Assembly (NCBI RefSeq): GCF_016908565.1
Contig: NZ_JAFBED010000004.1
Location: 243,798-307,797, forward strand
DNA from: Sutcliffiella tianshenii
GTDB lineage: Bacteria; Bacillota; Bacilli; Bacillales; Bacillaceae_I
DNA length: 64,000 nt
Reading direction: 5' to 3'
Shown piece by piece: positions 17,490 through 27,835 of this stretch. The position numbers were made by a program, and so were the translations under genes. Position 1 is the first letter of the stretch, and each line of letters starts with the position of its first letter. The notes under the pieces were generated by a model, which had not been told where the DNA came from, did no database searches, and was given only the letters and a program-made list of their open reading frames with translations.

Positions 17490-18857
17490 TCAGGCTGTCT
17501 CTATCGCTTGTTTCACTAAGCTCTCATAAATGGCATAAGCAGTCTGTTTACCTTGCTGGGCCGCGGTCACCACCATTGCTTCCCCCTGCCCTTTCCCGAA
17601 AATGACATCACCACAGGCAAACACTTTATTATTGGAAGTGGCATGTGTGAGGGGATCTATTTTTACGACTCCTCCATCATGCTCCAGACCAAACTGGTCG
17701 ATCAAGGACGTATACCTTGTCTGTCCAATTGCTTTGATCACCGCGTCCACTTCAAGCAGGAATTCCGATCCCTCCACTTTAACAGGCCTTCTGCGACCGT
17801 CCTCCCCCGGTGAACTAAGTTGCATTTTGATGCACTCAATGTGCGTTACTTCACCCGCTTCATTTCCGATGATTCTACTTGGCGCAGTCAGCCACCGGAA
17901 CTCCACGCCATCCTGCTTGGCAAATTCATATTCGAAATCGTAGGCTGTCATTTCTTCCTGTGTTCTCCGGTAAAGGATTTTCACATTGGCCGCACCAAGC
18001 CTCACCGAACAGGTTGCACCATCAATCGCTGTATTTCCGGCTCCAATCACGACGACATTCTTCCCTTTGAATTGATCGCCGATGGCTTTTGTTTTCGTTT
18101 CTTTCACAAAATCTATCGCATCATAGACACCCGAAAGGTCCTCCCCTTCAATTCCAAGCATCGGTACACTTGCCATCCCGACCGCAAGGATCACCCCATC
18201 ATACTGGGCCAGGATTTCCTCCACCCCGATATCCACTCCGACTCTCGTATTGGTCCTGATCTCTACATCCAGGCTCTTCACCTGATCTACTTCCCAATAG
18301 GAAACACTCTTAGGCAGACGGAACGATACGATTCCATACGTGTTCAGTCCGCCAGCCTCCGCCTCGGCTTCAAATATGGTCACTTCAAATCCCAAAAGGG
18401 CAAGCTCCCTTGCGGCTGATAGACCTGCTGGACCCCCTCCGACGACGGCAATCTTTTTACCATTCGGTGCACCTTTTGTGAAAAGGGTCTGTGCATTTTT
18501 CATCGCCCAATCGGTGGCATAACGCTGCAGGTCCCCAATGATGATCGGCTTTGTATGATGATTCAGCACGCATGCACCTTCACATAATTCCTCTGTCGGG
18601 CAGACCCTTGAGCAGCTTGCCCCTACAGGATTGGCAGACATGATTGTTTTGGCGGATCCTTTAAGGTTCCCTGAGGCTATTTTCTTGATAAATGTTGGGA
18701 TATCAATGCTGGTTGGACAGGCGACGATACATGGAGCATCATAGCAATACAAGCATCGATTCGCTTCTTCGAGGGCTTCTCGATCCGTCAGGCCCGGCTT
18801 AACTTCCAGGAAATTTGAAGATAGATTATCGTAGTCGATCCTTTTGACAGTTTTCAA
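17490..18857 (-). CDS. preT: Dihydropyrimidine dehydrogenase subunit PreT
   Basis: A 455-residue flavoprotein of the GltD-like family that passes NAD(P)H electrons to PreA. The N-terminal region (about 30-110) has two cysteine clusters for 4Fe-4S centres (RCLYCYDAPCIVACP and CSRVCPTEELCEGAC). An FAD-binding GGGPAGLSAA follows at about 140, and an NAD(P)-binding GAGNTAIDGA near 270. The C-terminal FAD motif is VFACGDVIFG. The TTG start at 18857 is 8 bases after AAAGGAG. The neighbouring preA makes a GltD-type glutamate synthase role unlikely. Confidence 0.94.
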   Translation of the reverse strand: MKTVKRIDYDNLSSNFLEVKPGLTDREALEEANRCLYCYDAPCIVACPTSIDIPTFIKKIASGNLKGSAKTIMSANPVGASCSRVCPTEELCEGACVLNHHTKPIIIGDLQRYATDWAMKNAQTLFTKGAPNGKKIAVVGGGPAGLSAARELALLGFEVTIFEAEAEAGGLNTYGIVSFRLPKSVSYWEVDQVKSLDVEIRTNTRVGVDIGVEEILAQYDGVILAVGMASVPMLGIEGEDLSGVYDAIDFVKETKTKAIGDQFKGKNVVVIGAGNTAIDGATCSVRLGAANVKILYRRTQEEMTAYDFEYEFAKQDGVEFRWLTAPSRIIGNEAGEVTHIECIKMQLSSPGEDGRRRPVKVEGSEFLLEVDAVIKAIGQTRYTSLIDQFGLEHDGGVVKIDPLTHATSNNKVFACGDVIFGKGQGEAMVVTAAQQGKQTAYAIYESLVKQAIETA

Positions 18858-18981
18858 TCCAACATCTCCTTTCTATTTCAAACATCGTAAAAAAGAGATC
18901 ACTCTTTTTCATGTGTCCCCTTCATTCTGATGAAGGAATCCGGTTCACAATTTTTACGAAAGAGTCATCCCTTTATTGCCC
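18858..18981. other. Gap between beta-ureidopropionase and preT genes
   Basis: 124 bases with small A/T-rich inverted repeats (for example AAAGAGATCACTCTTT at about 18892-18907) but no convincing terminator. Transcription from the upstream gene may continue into preT. Confidence 0.35.
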
Positions 18982-19872
18982 TTAAGGCAAAAGTGCTGTC
19001 ATTTCTTCATAGGTTTCCGGTCTTCTGTCCCGGTAGAACTGCCATACATCTCTCACTTCACGGATAAGTTTCTTGTTCATTTCGCCGATTATCACCTCAT
19101 CCTGATCACGGCTGCCGATCGAAACAAAGGAACCGCGTGGGTCAACGAGGTAGGACTGTCCATAGAATTCGCCCATTTTCCAAGGCCCTTCCACTCCGAC
19201 CCTGTTGATGGCACCTACATAATATCCATTTGCAACCGCATGGGCAGGCTGTTCAAGTTTCCACAAGTATTCGGATAGGCCTGCAACTGTTGCAGAAGGA
19301 TTGAAGACTATTTCCGCTCCTTTTAGGCCTAAAAGGCGGGCGCCCTCCGGAAAATGGCGGTCATAGCATATGTAGACCCCGACCTTTGCATATGCGGTAT
19401 CAAAAATCGGATACCCGAGATTCCCTGGCTTAAAATAGAACTTTTCCCAAAATCCATGACCCTGGTCACCGACACCGACCTGAGGGATATGCTGCTTGCG
19501 GTATTTGCCAAGATAGCTTCCATCCGCATCGATTACTGCCGCAGTGTTATAATAGGTGGCAATTCCTTCGCGCTCGTAGATTGGAAGGACAATGACCACT
19601 CCGAGTTCCTTTGCCAGATCCTGAAAAAGCTTCGTTGTCGGTCCATGAGGGATTTCCTCTGCCGCTTCGTACCATTTCGGGTTTTGTTCACTACAAAAAT
19701 AAGGACCATAAAAAATCTCCTGTAAGCAGATGATTTGTGCCCCTTTTTCCTTTGCTTCCCTTACTAATTTAATGTGCTTCTCAATGGCAGCCTTCTTATG
19801 AACCTCCACCGGTTCTGTACCGTCGACATCATTGGAAGCTTGAATCAAGCCAATCATCACTTTGTCGGACAT
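18982..19872 (-). CDS. Beta-ureidopropionase (N-carbamoyl-beta-alanine amidohydrolase)
   Basis: A 296-residue nitrilase-superfamily amidase that hydrolyses N-carbamoyl-beta-alanine to beta-alanine, CO2 and ammonia, the third step of reductive pyrimidine breakdown. The catalytic triad is visible: E52 in ICLQEIFYG, K126 in GKYRKQHIP and C169 in GVYICYDRHFP. The ATG at 19872 follows AAAGGGGG; a much longer frame upstream is not supported. It is the first gene of the cluster in transcription order, so the main promoter and any regulator-binding site should lie within about 19873-20040. An N-carbamoyl-amino-acid or other amidase activity cannot be excluded from sequence alone. Confidence 0.93.
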   Translation of the reverse strand: MSDKVMIGLIQASNDVDGTEPVEVHKKAAIEKHIKLVREAKEKGAQIICLQEIFYGPYFCSEQNPKWYEAAEEIPHGPTTKLFQDLAKELGVVIVLPIYEREGIATYYNTAAVIDADGSYLGKYRKQHIPQVGVGDQGHGFWEKFYFKPGNLGYPIFDTAYAKVGVYICYDRHFPEGARLLGLKGAEIVFNPSATVAGLSEYLWKLEQPAHAVANGYYVGAINRVGVEGPWKMGEFYGQSYLVDPRGSFVSIGSRDQDEVIIGEMNKKLIREVRDVWQFYRDRRPETYEEMTALLP

Positions 19873-20046
19873 CCTATTACCCCCTTTGAAGAATGCACTA
19901 GCCTGTGCTACGGTATTAATTTTTAGAATTATTTGAACTTTATGTATATTGTACTTCCTTACTTGTCTTTTTTCACTATACATAATGTTAAATGATGAAG
20001 GGGCGAGACTGTCCATTGTGTAAAGTGAGGGAAACATATTTAAATC

Positions 20047-20079
20047 AAAAAAACCGCCCTGCCATTGGCAGGACGGGTT
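20047..20079 (-). terminator. Terminator after the yrzQ-like gene
   Basis: On the minus strand AACCCGTCCTGCC pairs with GGCAGGGCGGTT, followed by T7. It separates the yrrD group from the start of the pyrimidine cluster. Confidence 0.88.
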
Positions 20080-20093
20080 AAGTCAATCTAGTT

Positions 20094-20249
20094 TCAAGAA
20101 AACATACGCTTGGCGCGTTTTCTCATTTTTTTCATATTGCGTTTGGAAGTCATATCCCCAAGAAAGTTCTGTACATCATTGTTTTTGCTTAGACGGCTTG
20201 CTGCTGCCCCTAAGCCCATCATTAACAAAGAAGACATTGCTCTGTTCAT
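20094..20249 (-). CDS. YrzQ-like DUF3918 small protein (51 aa)
   Basis: A 51-codon gene with a short hydrophobic, glycine/alanine-rich N-terminus (MNRAMSSLLMMGLGAAA) and a very basic C-terminus (MKKMRKRAKRMFS). This is the pattern of the DUF3918/YrzQ family, which lies beside yrrD in Bacillus. It could be a small membrane-associated protein; its function is not known. The upstream sequence GGGAGTGAG gives a moderate ribosome binding site, and a terminator follows 15 bases after its stop. Confidence 0.75.
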   Translation of the reverse strand: MNRAMSSLLMMGLGAAASRLSKNNDVQNFLGDMTSKRNMKKMRKRAKRMFS

Positions 20250-20271
20250 GCGACTCACTCCCAACTATTGT

Positions 20272-20469
20272 TTACATGCTGATCTGCCGATCGTCTTCAT
20301 GGAACAAATCATCCAATGAGCTTAGTGTTCCGTCCTCTTCGACTTGATGAGTATGGACCACGCCTTTGGAGACGGAAAGCTCAATAAAACAGCCCCAGCA
20401 GTAAAACTGGTTCACACCAATTTTTCCGATATCTTTACTTTTGCAATTAGGACAACAAAGAACCACCAT
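20272..20469 (-). CDS. Small zinc-ribbon protein (65 aa)
   Basis: A 65-residue protein with two CxxC pairs typical of a zinc ribbon: CPNC near residue 6 and CWGC near residue 22, followed by an acidic tail (DDLFHEDDRQ). The ATG at 20469 follows GAGGTG by 5 bases; the open frame continues upstream but overlaps yrrD. Such proteins are common next to yrrD in Bacillaceae. Function unknown; it may bind zinc or nucleic acid. Confidence 0.75.
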   Translation of the reverse strand: MVVLCCPNCKSKDIGKIGVNQFYCWGCFIELSVSKGVVHTHQVEEDGTLSSLDDLFHEDDRQISM

Positions 20470-20482
20470 CGAACACCTCTCG

Positions 20483-20959
20483 TTAGGTTGATATAGAAAC
20501 GACGACGGTATCCTTTCCGATGATAAGGTCAGAAGGGTGGTGAATGATTTTCTTGCCCTCTGCAATATCAGCGAAAAAGCCGTCCGTTACCTCATATCCT
20601 ACGATTGTGCCCGTTTCCTCTTCAAAATATACATCATCCAGGAGGCCGAGCTTGTTCCCTTCCCCAGTAAGAAAGGACTTCCCTTTTATACCATGCCCGT
20701 GGATGAAATACACCTCTTTATCCTCCTCTTTTGATAAGGAGTCAAGAGCACGCGCTTCCACCATGACACCGTCGTCCCCAAAGGATATGATATGTTCGAA
20801 TGGAAGAAACTTTTTACGATGGAAGACCCCTTTTCCATCAATGAGGAGTCCTTTTATCTTCCCTGGTTCCTCTATGCAAAAGTCCGTAATCCGCCCTATC
20901 TTGTTACCTGATGCCCTATCATATATTAGCATCCCAACCACTCGAGAAAATGTTCTCAA
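20483..20959 (-). CDS. YrrD-like PRC-barrel protein
   Basis: A 158-residue protein with two PRC-barrel domains, a beta-barrel fold found in the ribosome maturation factor RimM and in photosynthetic reaction centre H subunits. Visible repeats are VVGMLIYDRASGNKIGRITD near the N-terminus and GEGNKLGLLDDVYFEEETG in the second half. Start chosen at the TTG (20959) just after AGAGGTGGG, giving MRTFSRVVG as in B. subtilis YrrD (from memory). The role is unknown. It sits between recD2 and the zinc-ribbon gene, all minus strand. Confidence 0.82.
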   Translation of the reverse strand: MRTFSRVVGMLIYDRASGNKIGRITDFCIEEPGKIKGLLIDGKGVFHRKKFLPFEHIISFGDDGVMVEARALDSLSKEEDKEVYFIHGHGIKGKSFLTGEGNKLGLLDDVYFEEETGTIVGYEVTDGFFADIAEGKKIIHHPSDLIIGKDTVVVSIST

Positions 20960-21071
20960 AGAAACCCACCTCTTTTCGAACATTAATAGGTTTCGTCACG
21001 GGGAACAATGTCATACAGCGAAAGGTTTTCCATTTAAAAAAGAAAAAGGCCAGTCCATGGGACAGCCTCTT

Positions 21072-23477
21072 CTATTCATCTTCCCCCATGAAGTCATATG
21101 GCGAAATATTCTCCATTCCGATATTGGCATCCTTCCAGAAAGGGATCTCTGCAAGAACTGCTTCATCCACTTCTTCGGCCTGAATGATATCCGAACTTTT
21201 CATATTCAGCCTTTCTTTCAAGGAGGTCTGCCTTGCCTGTTCATCGGCCCGTTGTACCCCGATTCTTAATGCATCCTCTTCTCCGCAAAGGATCAAAAAG
21301 CGCTTTGAACGGGTCACTGCAGTGTAAAGCAGATTTCTGCGCAGCATCCGGTAGTAGCTTTTTACTACAGGAAGCACCACGATCGGAAACTCACTTCCTT
21401 GTGATTTATGTATCGAACAACAGTAGGCATGCGTAATCTGTCCCAAATCCTGTTTGGTATAGGTTACCTCATTGCCTTCAAATGATACGATCACCATGTC
21501 CTGCTTTTCCGTGTTCTCCTTGGCATAAAAGATGGTAACCACTTCACCTATATCCCCGTTGAATACATTGCTTTCCGGTTGATTGACGAGCTGAAGCACT
21601 TTGTCGCCTGTCCGATAGACGATATTTCCAAAAGCCAATTCCCGGCGCCCTTCACTTTTTGGATTGAACAGCTCCTGCAGCATTTCGTTCAGCTTATCTA
21701 TCCCTGCATTTCCACGATACATCGGCGCCAGCACCTGGATATCGCGTGCGGTGTATCCTTTACTTTGGGCATTGGCACAGACTTTTTTGACCACATCCAT
21801 TATCTGGCCCAGTCCGCATTTGATAAAGGAGCGATCCTTTTTGGCCACTGCAATATCCGCCGGGACTACCCCATCCTTCATATCATGCGCCAGTTCAATG
21901 ATGGAGCTGCCATCCGCCTGTCTGTAAATATCCGTCAATTTTACAGTGGGAATCGCTTGTGATCCCAATAGGTCCTTCAACACTTGTCCAGGTCCTACGG
22001 AAGGAAGCTGATCTTCATCCCCGACGAGCACCACTTGTATATCTGCCGGGAGTGATTTGAACAACTGATTGGCGAGCCAAATGTCGACCATGGATACTTC
22101 ATCCACAATCAACAGCTTGCCTGGGATCGGATTTTCTTCATCATGCTGAAAGCCTTCGGAACCGTTCCAGCCAAGCAATCGGTGGATGGTGAGAGAAGGC
22201 AGTCCCGTTGCTTCGCTCATCCTTTTCGCAGCCCTGCCTGTTGGTGCAACGAGCATGATAGGGAACGGATCATTCTTGGAATAATCGTTTGGCTCCAATG
22301 AACAGCCGTGAAGGTCTGCATACAGCTCCACAATCCCTTTGATGACTGTTGTTTTACCTGTTCCCGGCCCGCCTGTCAGTAGAAGCATCGGAGTCATCAA
22401 TGCTTGCTGGATCGCTTCTTTCTGGGAAGGGGCATATTGTACCTTCAGCCTGTCTTCCAATTCACCAAGGGCCAGTAAGAATTCGGATTCAGGAAACTGA
22501 TCCTCATATTGGGTTTGTTCCATGACTCTTTTTATATTTGTGACAAGGCCCTGTTCGGAAAAGTAGAGGCTCGGGAGATAGACACGACCTTCTTCTGACT
22601 TCAGTTTTCCTTCTTCCGTCAGCTGCAGAATTTCCCTTGAAATATCGGAATCCACAACCAATCCATGCTGCTTCTCATTTAAAAGCTTCCATACCGCTTC
22701 AACGAGTTGATTTTCCGATACAAAGCAATGCCCCTCTGACATGGAATGCTGCTCAAGCATGTACAAGCAGCCTGCCCTGATCCGGTCAGGGTGGCTGCCG
22801 GATATACCGAAGTGGCTGCCGAGCTCATCTGCCCTTGCAAACCCGATACCTTCGACGTCTTCTACAAGCTGATAGGGATTCTTTTGTAGGATGCTGATTG
22901 TTTCGTCCTTATAGGTCTGATAAATTTTCATGGACAGCTGCGGGCCGAACCCGAACTGTGAGAGGGCGATCATGACTTGTTCGAGTCCCTGATGCTCCAT
23001 CAGCGAGTCATAGAGAAGCTTTGCTTTATCACCGGGAAGTTTTGGGATTGAGTCAAGGACCGATGGATTCTCCAAAATCTTGGAGATTGCATTCTCCCCC
23101 AGTGCATCCGCAATCTTTTCAGCCGTCTTTTTCCCGATACCTGAAAATAGATCACTGGATAGATACTGTACAATGCCTTGACGTGTTTGCGGGATATCTT
23201 TTCGGAAGTGTTCAACATGGAACTGAAGTCCAAAACGGGGATGCTCTTTCATTGTACCGAAAAATATGTAGGTTTCATCCTCGTGGATCCGAGGGAAATA
23301 CCCTGTTACGACCGCTTCCTTTTCCTCATATGGAATATTCGTCTCTGTCACTCTGATCCTGACAACCGAATACATATTTGATTCGTTGTGGAAAATGGTG
23401 ACGAGATGAGATCCTTTAATGAATTTTTCATGTTCCTCGAACAAGTCGAGAGAGGATTGCTGCTTTTGGTCCTTCAT
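21072..23477 (-). CDS. recD2: RecD2-type ATP-dependent DNA helicase
   Basis: A superfamily 1B 5'-3' helicase without RecBC partners, involved in replication-fork progression and mismatch or recombination repair (YrrC in B. subtilis). The 801-residue length is normal. Helix-hairpin-helix segments fill residues ~90-220 (FSGIGKKTAEKIADALGENA). Walker A is LLTGGPGTGKTTVIKG at about 365, Walker B LLIVDEVSMVD at about 450, and the C-terminal UvrD-like motif HAYCCSIHKSQGSEFP at about 690. It lies 18 bases downstream of the TPR gene. No regulatory element seen. Confidence 0.96.
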   Translation of the reverse strand: MKDQKQQSSLDLFEEHEKFIKGSHLVTIFHNESNMYSVVRIRVTETNIPYEEKEAVVTGYFPRIHEDETYIFFGTMKEHPRFGLQFHVEHFRKDIPQTRQGIVQYLSSDLFSGIGKKTAEKIADALGENAISKILENPSVLDSIPKLPGDKAKLLYDSLMEHQGLEQVMIALSQFGFGPQLSMKIYQTYKDETISILQKNPYQLVEDVEGIGFARADELGSHFGISGSHPDRIRAGCLYMLEQHSMSEGHCFVSENQLVEAVWKLLNEKQHGLVVDSDISREILQLTEEGKLKSEEGRVYLPSLYFSEQGLVTNIKRVMEQTQYEDQFPESEFLLALGELEDRLKVQYAPSQKEAIQQALMTPMLLLTGGPGTGKTTVIKGIVELYADLHGCSLEPNDYSKNDPFPIMLVAPTGRAAKRMSEATGLPSLTIHRLLGWNGSEGFQHDEENPIPGKLLIVDEVSMVDIWLANQLFKSLPADIQVVLVGDEDQLPSVGPGQVLKDLLGSQAIPTVKLTDIYRQADGSSIIELAHDMKDGVVPADIAVAKKDRSFIKCGLGQIMDVVKKVCANAQSKGYTARDIQVLAPMYRGNAGIDKLNEMLQELFNPKSEGRRELAFGNIVYRTGDKVLQLVNQPESNVFNGDIGEVVTIFYAKENTEKQDMVIVSFEGNEVTYTKQDLGQITHAYCCSIHKSQGSEFPIVVLPVVKSYYRMLRRNLLYTAVTRSKRFLILCGEEDALRIGVQRADEQARQTSLKERLNMKSSDIIQAEEVDEAVLAEIPFWKDANIGMENISPYDFMGEDE

Positions 23478-23495
23478 GGGATTTCCCTCCGTCCC

Positions 23496-24149
23496 TTAAT
23501 TTTCGGTCAAAATCTTTTTAGCGTGTGCTGCAAGCATATGGTCTGCCTGCACATCCAATGCCTTGTCAAGCATCTCGATCGCCTTATCCCTGTTTTCCTG
23601 ATAAGCATATGCCACACCAAGGTTATAATAGGCATCTGCATGCTCTTCATCGCTTTCCACTACCAGTTCAAACTCAGTTGTCGCTTCCTTGATCAACCCT
23701 TGTCCTGCAAGGCATAGCCCATATTGGAATCTTGCTTCGGCATCCTCAGGCTTCAGTTCGACAGCTCTCTGGAAGTATGGGAGTGCAAGTTTCGGCTGCT
23801 CGAACTGCAGCAATGTCATACCAAGCATGAAATAGATGTCGCTGTCATTGACACCCTTTTTCATCGCAAGCTCGAAATGATCCTTCGCCTCATGCCATTT
23901 TTCCAGCTGATAGTAGACATTACCGAGACCATAATGTGCTGTTCCCATGCTTTCATCTTTGGATAAGGCCCGTTCAAAGAACTTTATCGCTTTTTCCAGT
24001 TCTCCCACTGCGCTTAGCACATTTCCAAAGTTGACATACGCCACTGCGTTTTCCGGATTCTGTTCTATCTCTTCCGAAAAAGCAGCCAACGCCTCTTCAT
24101 ATTTTCCTTCTTGCAAGTATTGAATTCCCAATGCATTATTGTCTTTCAT
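23496..24149 (-). CDS. TPR-repeat protein (YrrB-like)
   Basis: A 217-residue cytosolic protein made almost wholly of tetratricopeptide repeats, about six 34-residue units beginning near residue 5 (for example AVAYVNFGNVLSAVGELEKA and ADAYYNLGVAYAYQENRDKA). Such proteins are scaffolds for protein-protein contacts. B. subtilis YrrB lies in the same place between recD2 and mnmA (from memory) and has been suggested to bridge factors of tRNA thiolation. The partner cannot be deduced here. Confidence 0.9.
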   Translation of the reverse strand: MKDNNALGIQYLQEGKYEEALAAFSEEIEQNPENAVAYVNFGNVLSAVGELEKAIKFFERALSKDESMGTAHYGLGNVYYQLEKWHEAKDHFELAMKKGVNDSDIYFMLGMTLLQFEQPKLALPYFQRAVELKPEDAEARFQYGLCLAGQGLIKEATTEFELVVESDEEHADAYYNLGVAYAYQENRDKAIEMLDKALDVQADHMLAAHAKKILTEN

Positions 24150-24200
24150 CTATGTTTGCACCTCTTTATCGCTGATTTACTTCAATAAGTATAACACAGG

Positions 24201-24239
24201 AAAAACCTCCACTCCCATTAAGAAGTAGAGGTTTTCTCA
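24201..24239. terminator. Terminator after mnmA
   Basis: AAAACCTC and GAGGTTTT arms with additional ACT/AGT pairing, placed directly after the mnmA stop; A- and T-runs flank both sides. Confidence 0.8.
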
Positions 24240-26521
<2,282 letters not shown>

Positions 26522-26556
26522 TGAGCACGCCTCCTTTCTATTTATAATGTTGTCCT

Positions 26557-26973
26557 TTAAATGTAAAACATATAAGCTTCCTGGTCCCCGCCGGAATAGT
26601 TGGCAAGGTCATCAAGTGTCGTGTTATCCAAAACATCCTTTACCGCATCACGGATCCGTATCCAAAGCTCACGCTTGGCAGGCTCCTCGTCCTCCAGCAC
26701 TTCCACGGGACTGATCGGTCCTTCTAGTACCCGGATGATGTCACCTGCTGTGATTTTCTCCGGTTCATCCGCCAAAATATACCCGCCATATGCTCCGCGG
26801 ATACTTTTTACCAGGCCGGCATTGCGCAATGGCGCAATCAATTGTTCAAGATAGTGTTCTGATAGGTCATGAGTCTGAGCGATTGTCTTTAATGACAACG
26901 GGCCTTCCCCCACGTTTTTCGCTAGCTCGATCATAATGGTCAATCCATAACGTCCTTTTGTTGAAATCTTCAT
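26557..26973 (-). CDS. cymR: Rrf2-family cysteine metabolism repressor CymR
   Basis: A 138-residue Rrf2-type winged-helix repressor that controls sulfur assimilation together with the cysteine synthase CysK. The sequence starts MKISTKGRYGLTIMIELAK and carries the recognition region LSEHYLEQLIAPLRNAGL. Also present are the wing SIRGAYGGYILADEP and the helix GPISPVEVLEDEEPAKRELW, all near-identical to B. subtilis CymR as I remember it. It lacks the cysteine cluster of NsrR/IscR, as expected. It probably heads the transcript with the desulfurase and mnmA genes. Confidence 0.95.
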   Translation of the reverse strand: MKISTKGRYGLTIMIELAKNVGEGPLSLKTIAQTHDLSEHYLEQLIAPLRNAGLVKSIRGAYGGYILADEPEKITAGDIIRVLEGPISPVEVLEDEEPAKRELWIRIRDAVKDVLDNTTLDDLANYSGGDQEAYMFYI

Positions 26974-27005
26974 TCCCTACACCCCTATTCTTACTTTCCA
27001 ATAGC

Positions 27006-27680
27006 TTATAATTGCATCGTCAGATTATTATCATTTTTGTGCTGTATTTTATAAAGGATATTATCTGTAGTTTTCTGGCAGGCGGGAAGTGTCCATCCTA
27101 CAATCGGACCGATCGTGAAGCTGAAAAGGATCGTCCCGATAAACACGGGTCCTCCTAAAAGCCACCCTACACATAATACTATTAATTCCATCGCTAATCT
27201 AATATGTTGCACTTTAAAGCCCGTCTTCTCCGTCAAGGCGATCATCAGACTATCCCTTGGACCGGCTCCGCAGCGCGAAGAGATATAGACGCCGATACCG
27301 ACTCCTATCACCAGCACACCAAGGATCAGCATGAAAAGCTGCCCGAAAAATGAGTACGGTGTCTTCAAGTATGGAATGAACAGATACATATCAATGAATA
27401 TGCCGACCATCAGCATATTCAAAAAGGCACCGACGGAAGGGAGCCTTTTTACAATCAGAGAAGAGATGGCCAAAATAAAAAAACCTGCAATGATGGACCA
27501 TGTACCAATGGTTAAACCAACCTGGTAAAACAGGCCGATATGAAAAACATCCCATGGCGCACTGCCAAGGTCCGCCCTGATCATCAGCACGATCCCAAAA
27601 GACATAATCAATAAACCGAAAAAATAAATGGACCATTTCGCCAAAAATAAGCTTCTGCCTATACTCCGCTCACCTTGCAT
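27006..27680 (-). CDS. YczE-like five-span membrane protein
   Basis: A 224-residue integral membrane protein of the YczE/YitT-like group, with about five spans (18-38, 50-72, 80-100, 112-134, 160-205). The typical motifs are MIRADLGSAPWDVFHIGL in the first loop and VYISSRCGAGPRDSLMIAL in the centre. Relatives have been linked to lipopeptide synthesis or transport, but no firm function is known. It is transcribed divergently from rarA. No glnQ or other transporter genes are adjacent. Confidence 0.82.
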   Translation of the reverse strand: MQGERSIGRSLFLAKWSIYFFGLLIMSFGIVLMIRADLGSAPWDVFHIGLFYQVGLTIGTWSIIAGFFILAISSLIVKRLPSVGAFLNMLMVGIFIDMYLFIPYLKTPYSFFGQLFMLILGVLVIGVGIGVYISSRCGAGPRDSLMIALTEKTGFKVQHIRLAMELIVLCVGWLLGGPVFIGTILFSFTIGPIVGWTLPACQKTTDNILYKIQHKNDNNLTMQL

Positions 27681-27732
27681 ACATTCGCTACCCTTCTTTT
27701 GTATATACTTGTTAGCTAATAAAATCTATCCC

Positions 27733-27761
27733 ATTATAGCACAGAATATGAGGTATTACAT
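27733..27761 (-). promoter_or_regulatory. Candidate promoter of the YczE-like gene
   Basis: TATAAT at 27738-27733 on the minus strand with a weak -35 (ATGTAA, 17 bases upstream); about 50 bases before the ATG. Confidence 0.4.
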
Positions 27762-27835
27762 TTCTAACCATGACTTTAATTGTGGTAGAGTGGGTAATAG
27801 AAGAAGATGCTAAAGTAAGCAGGAAGGTGTTTTAT

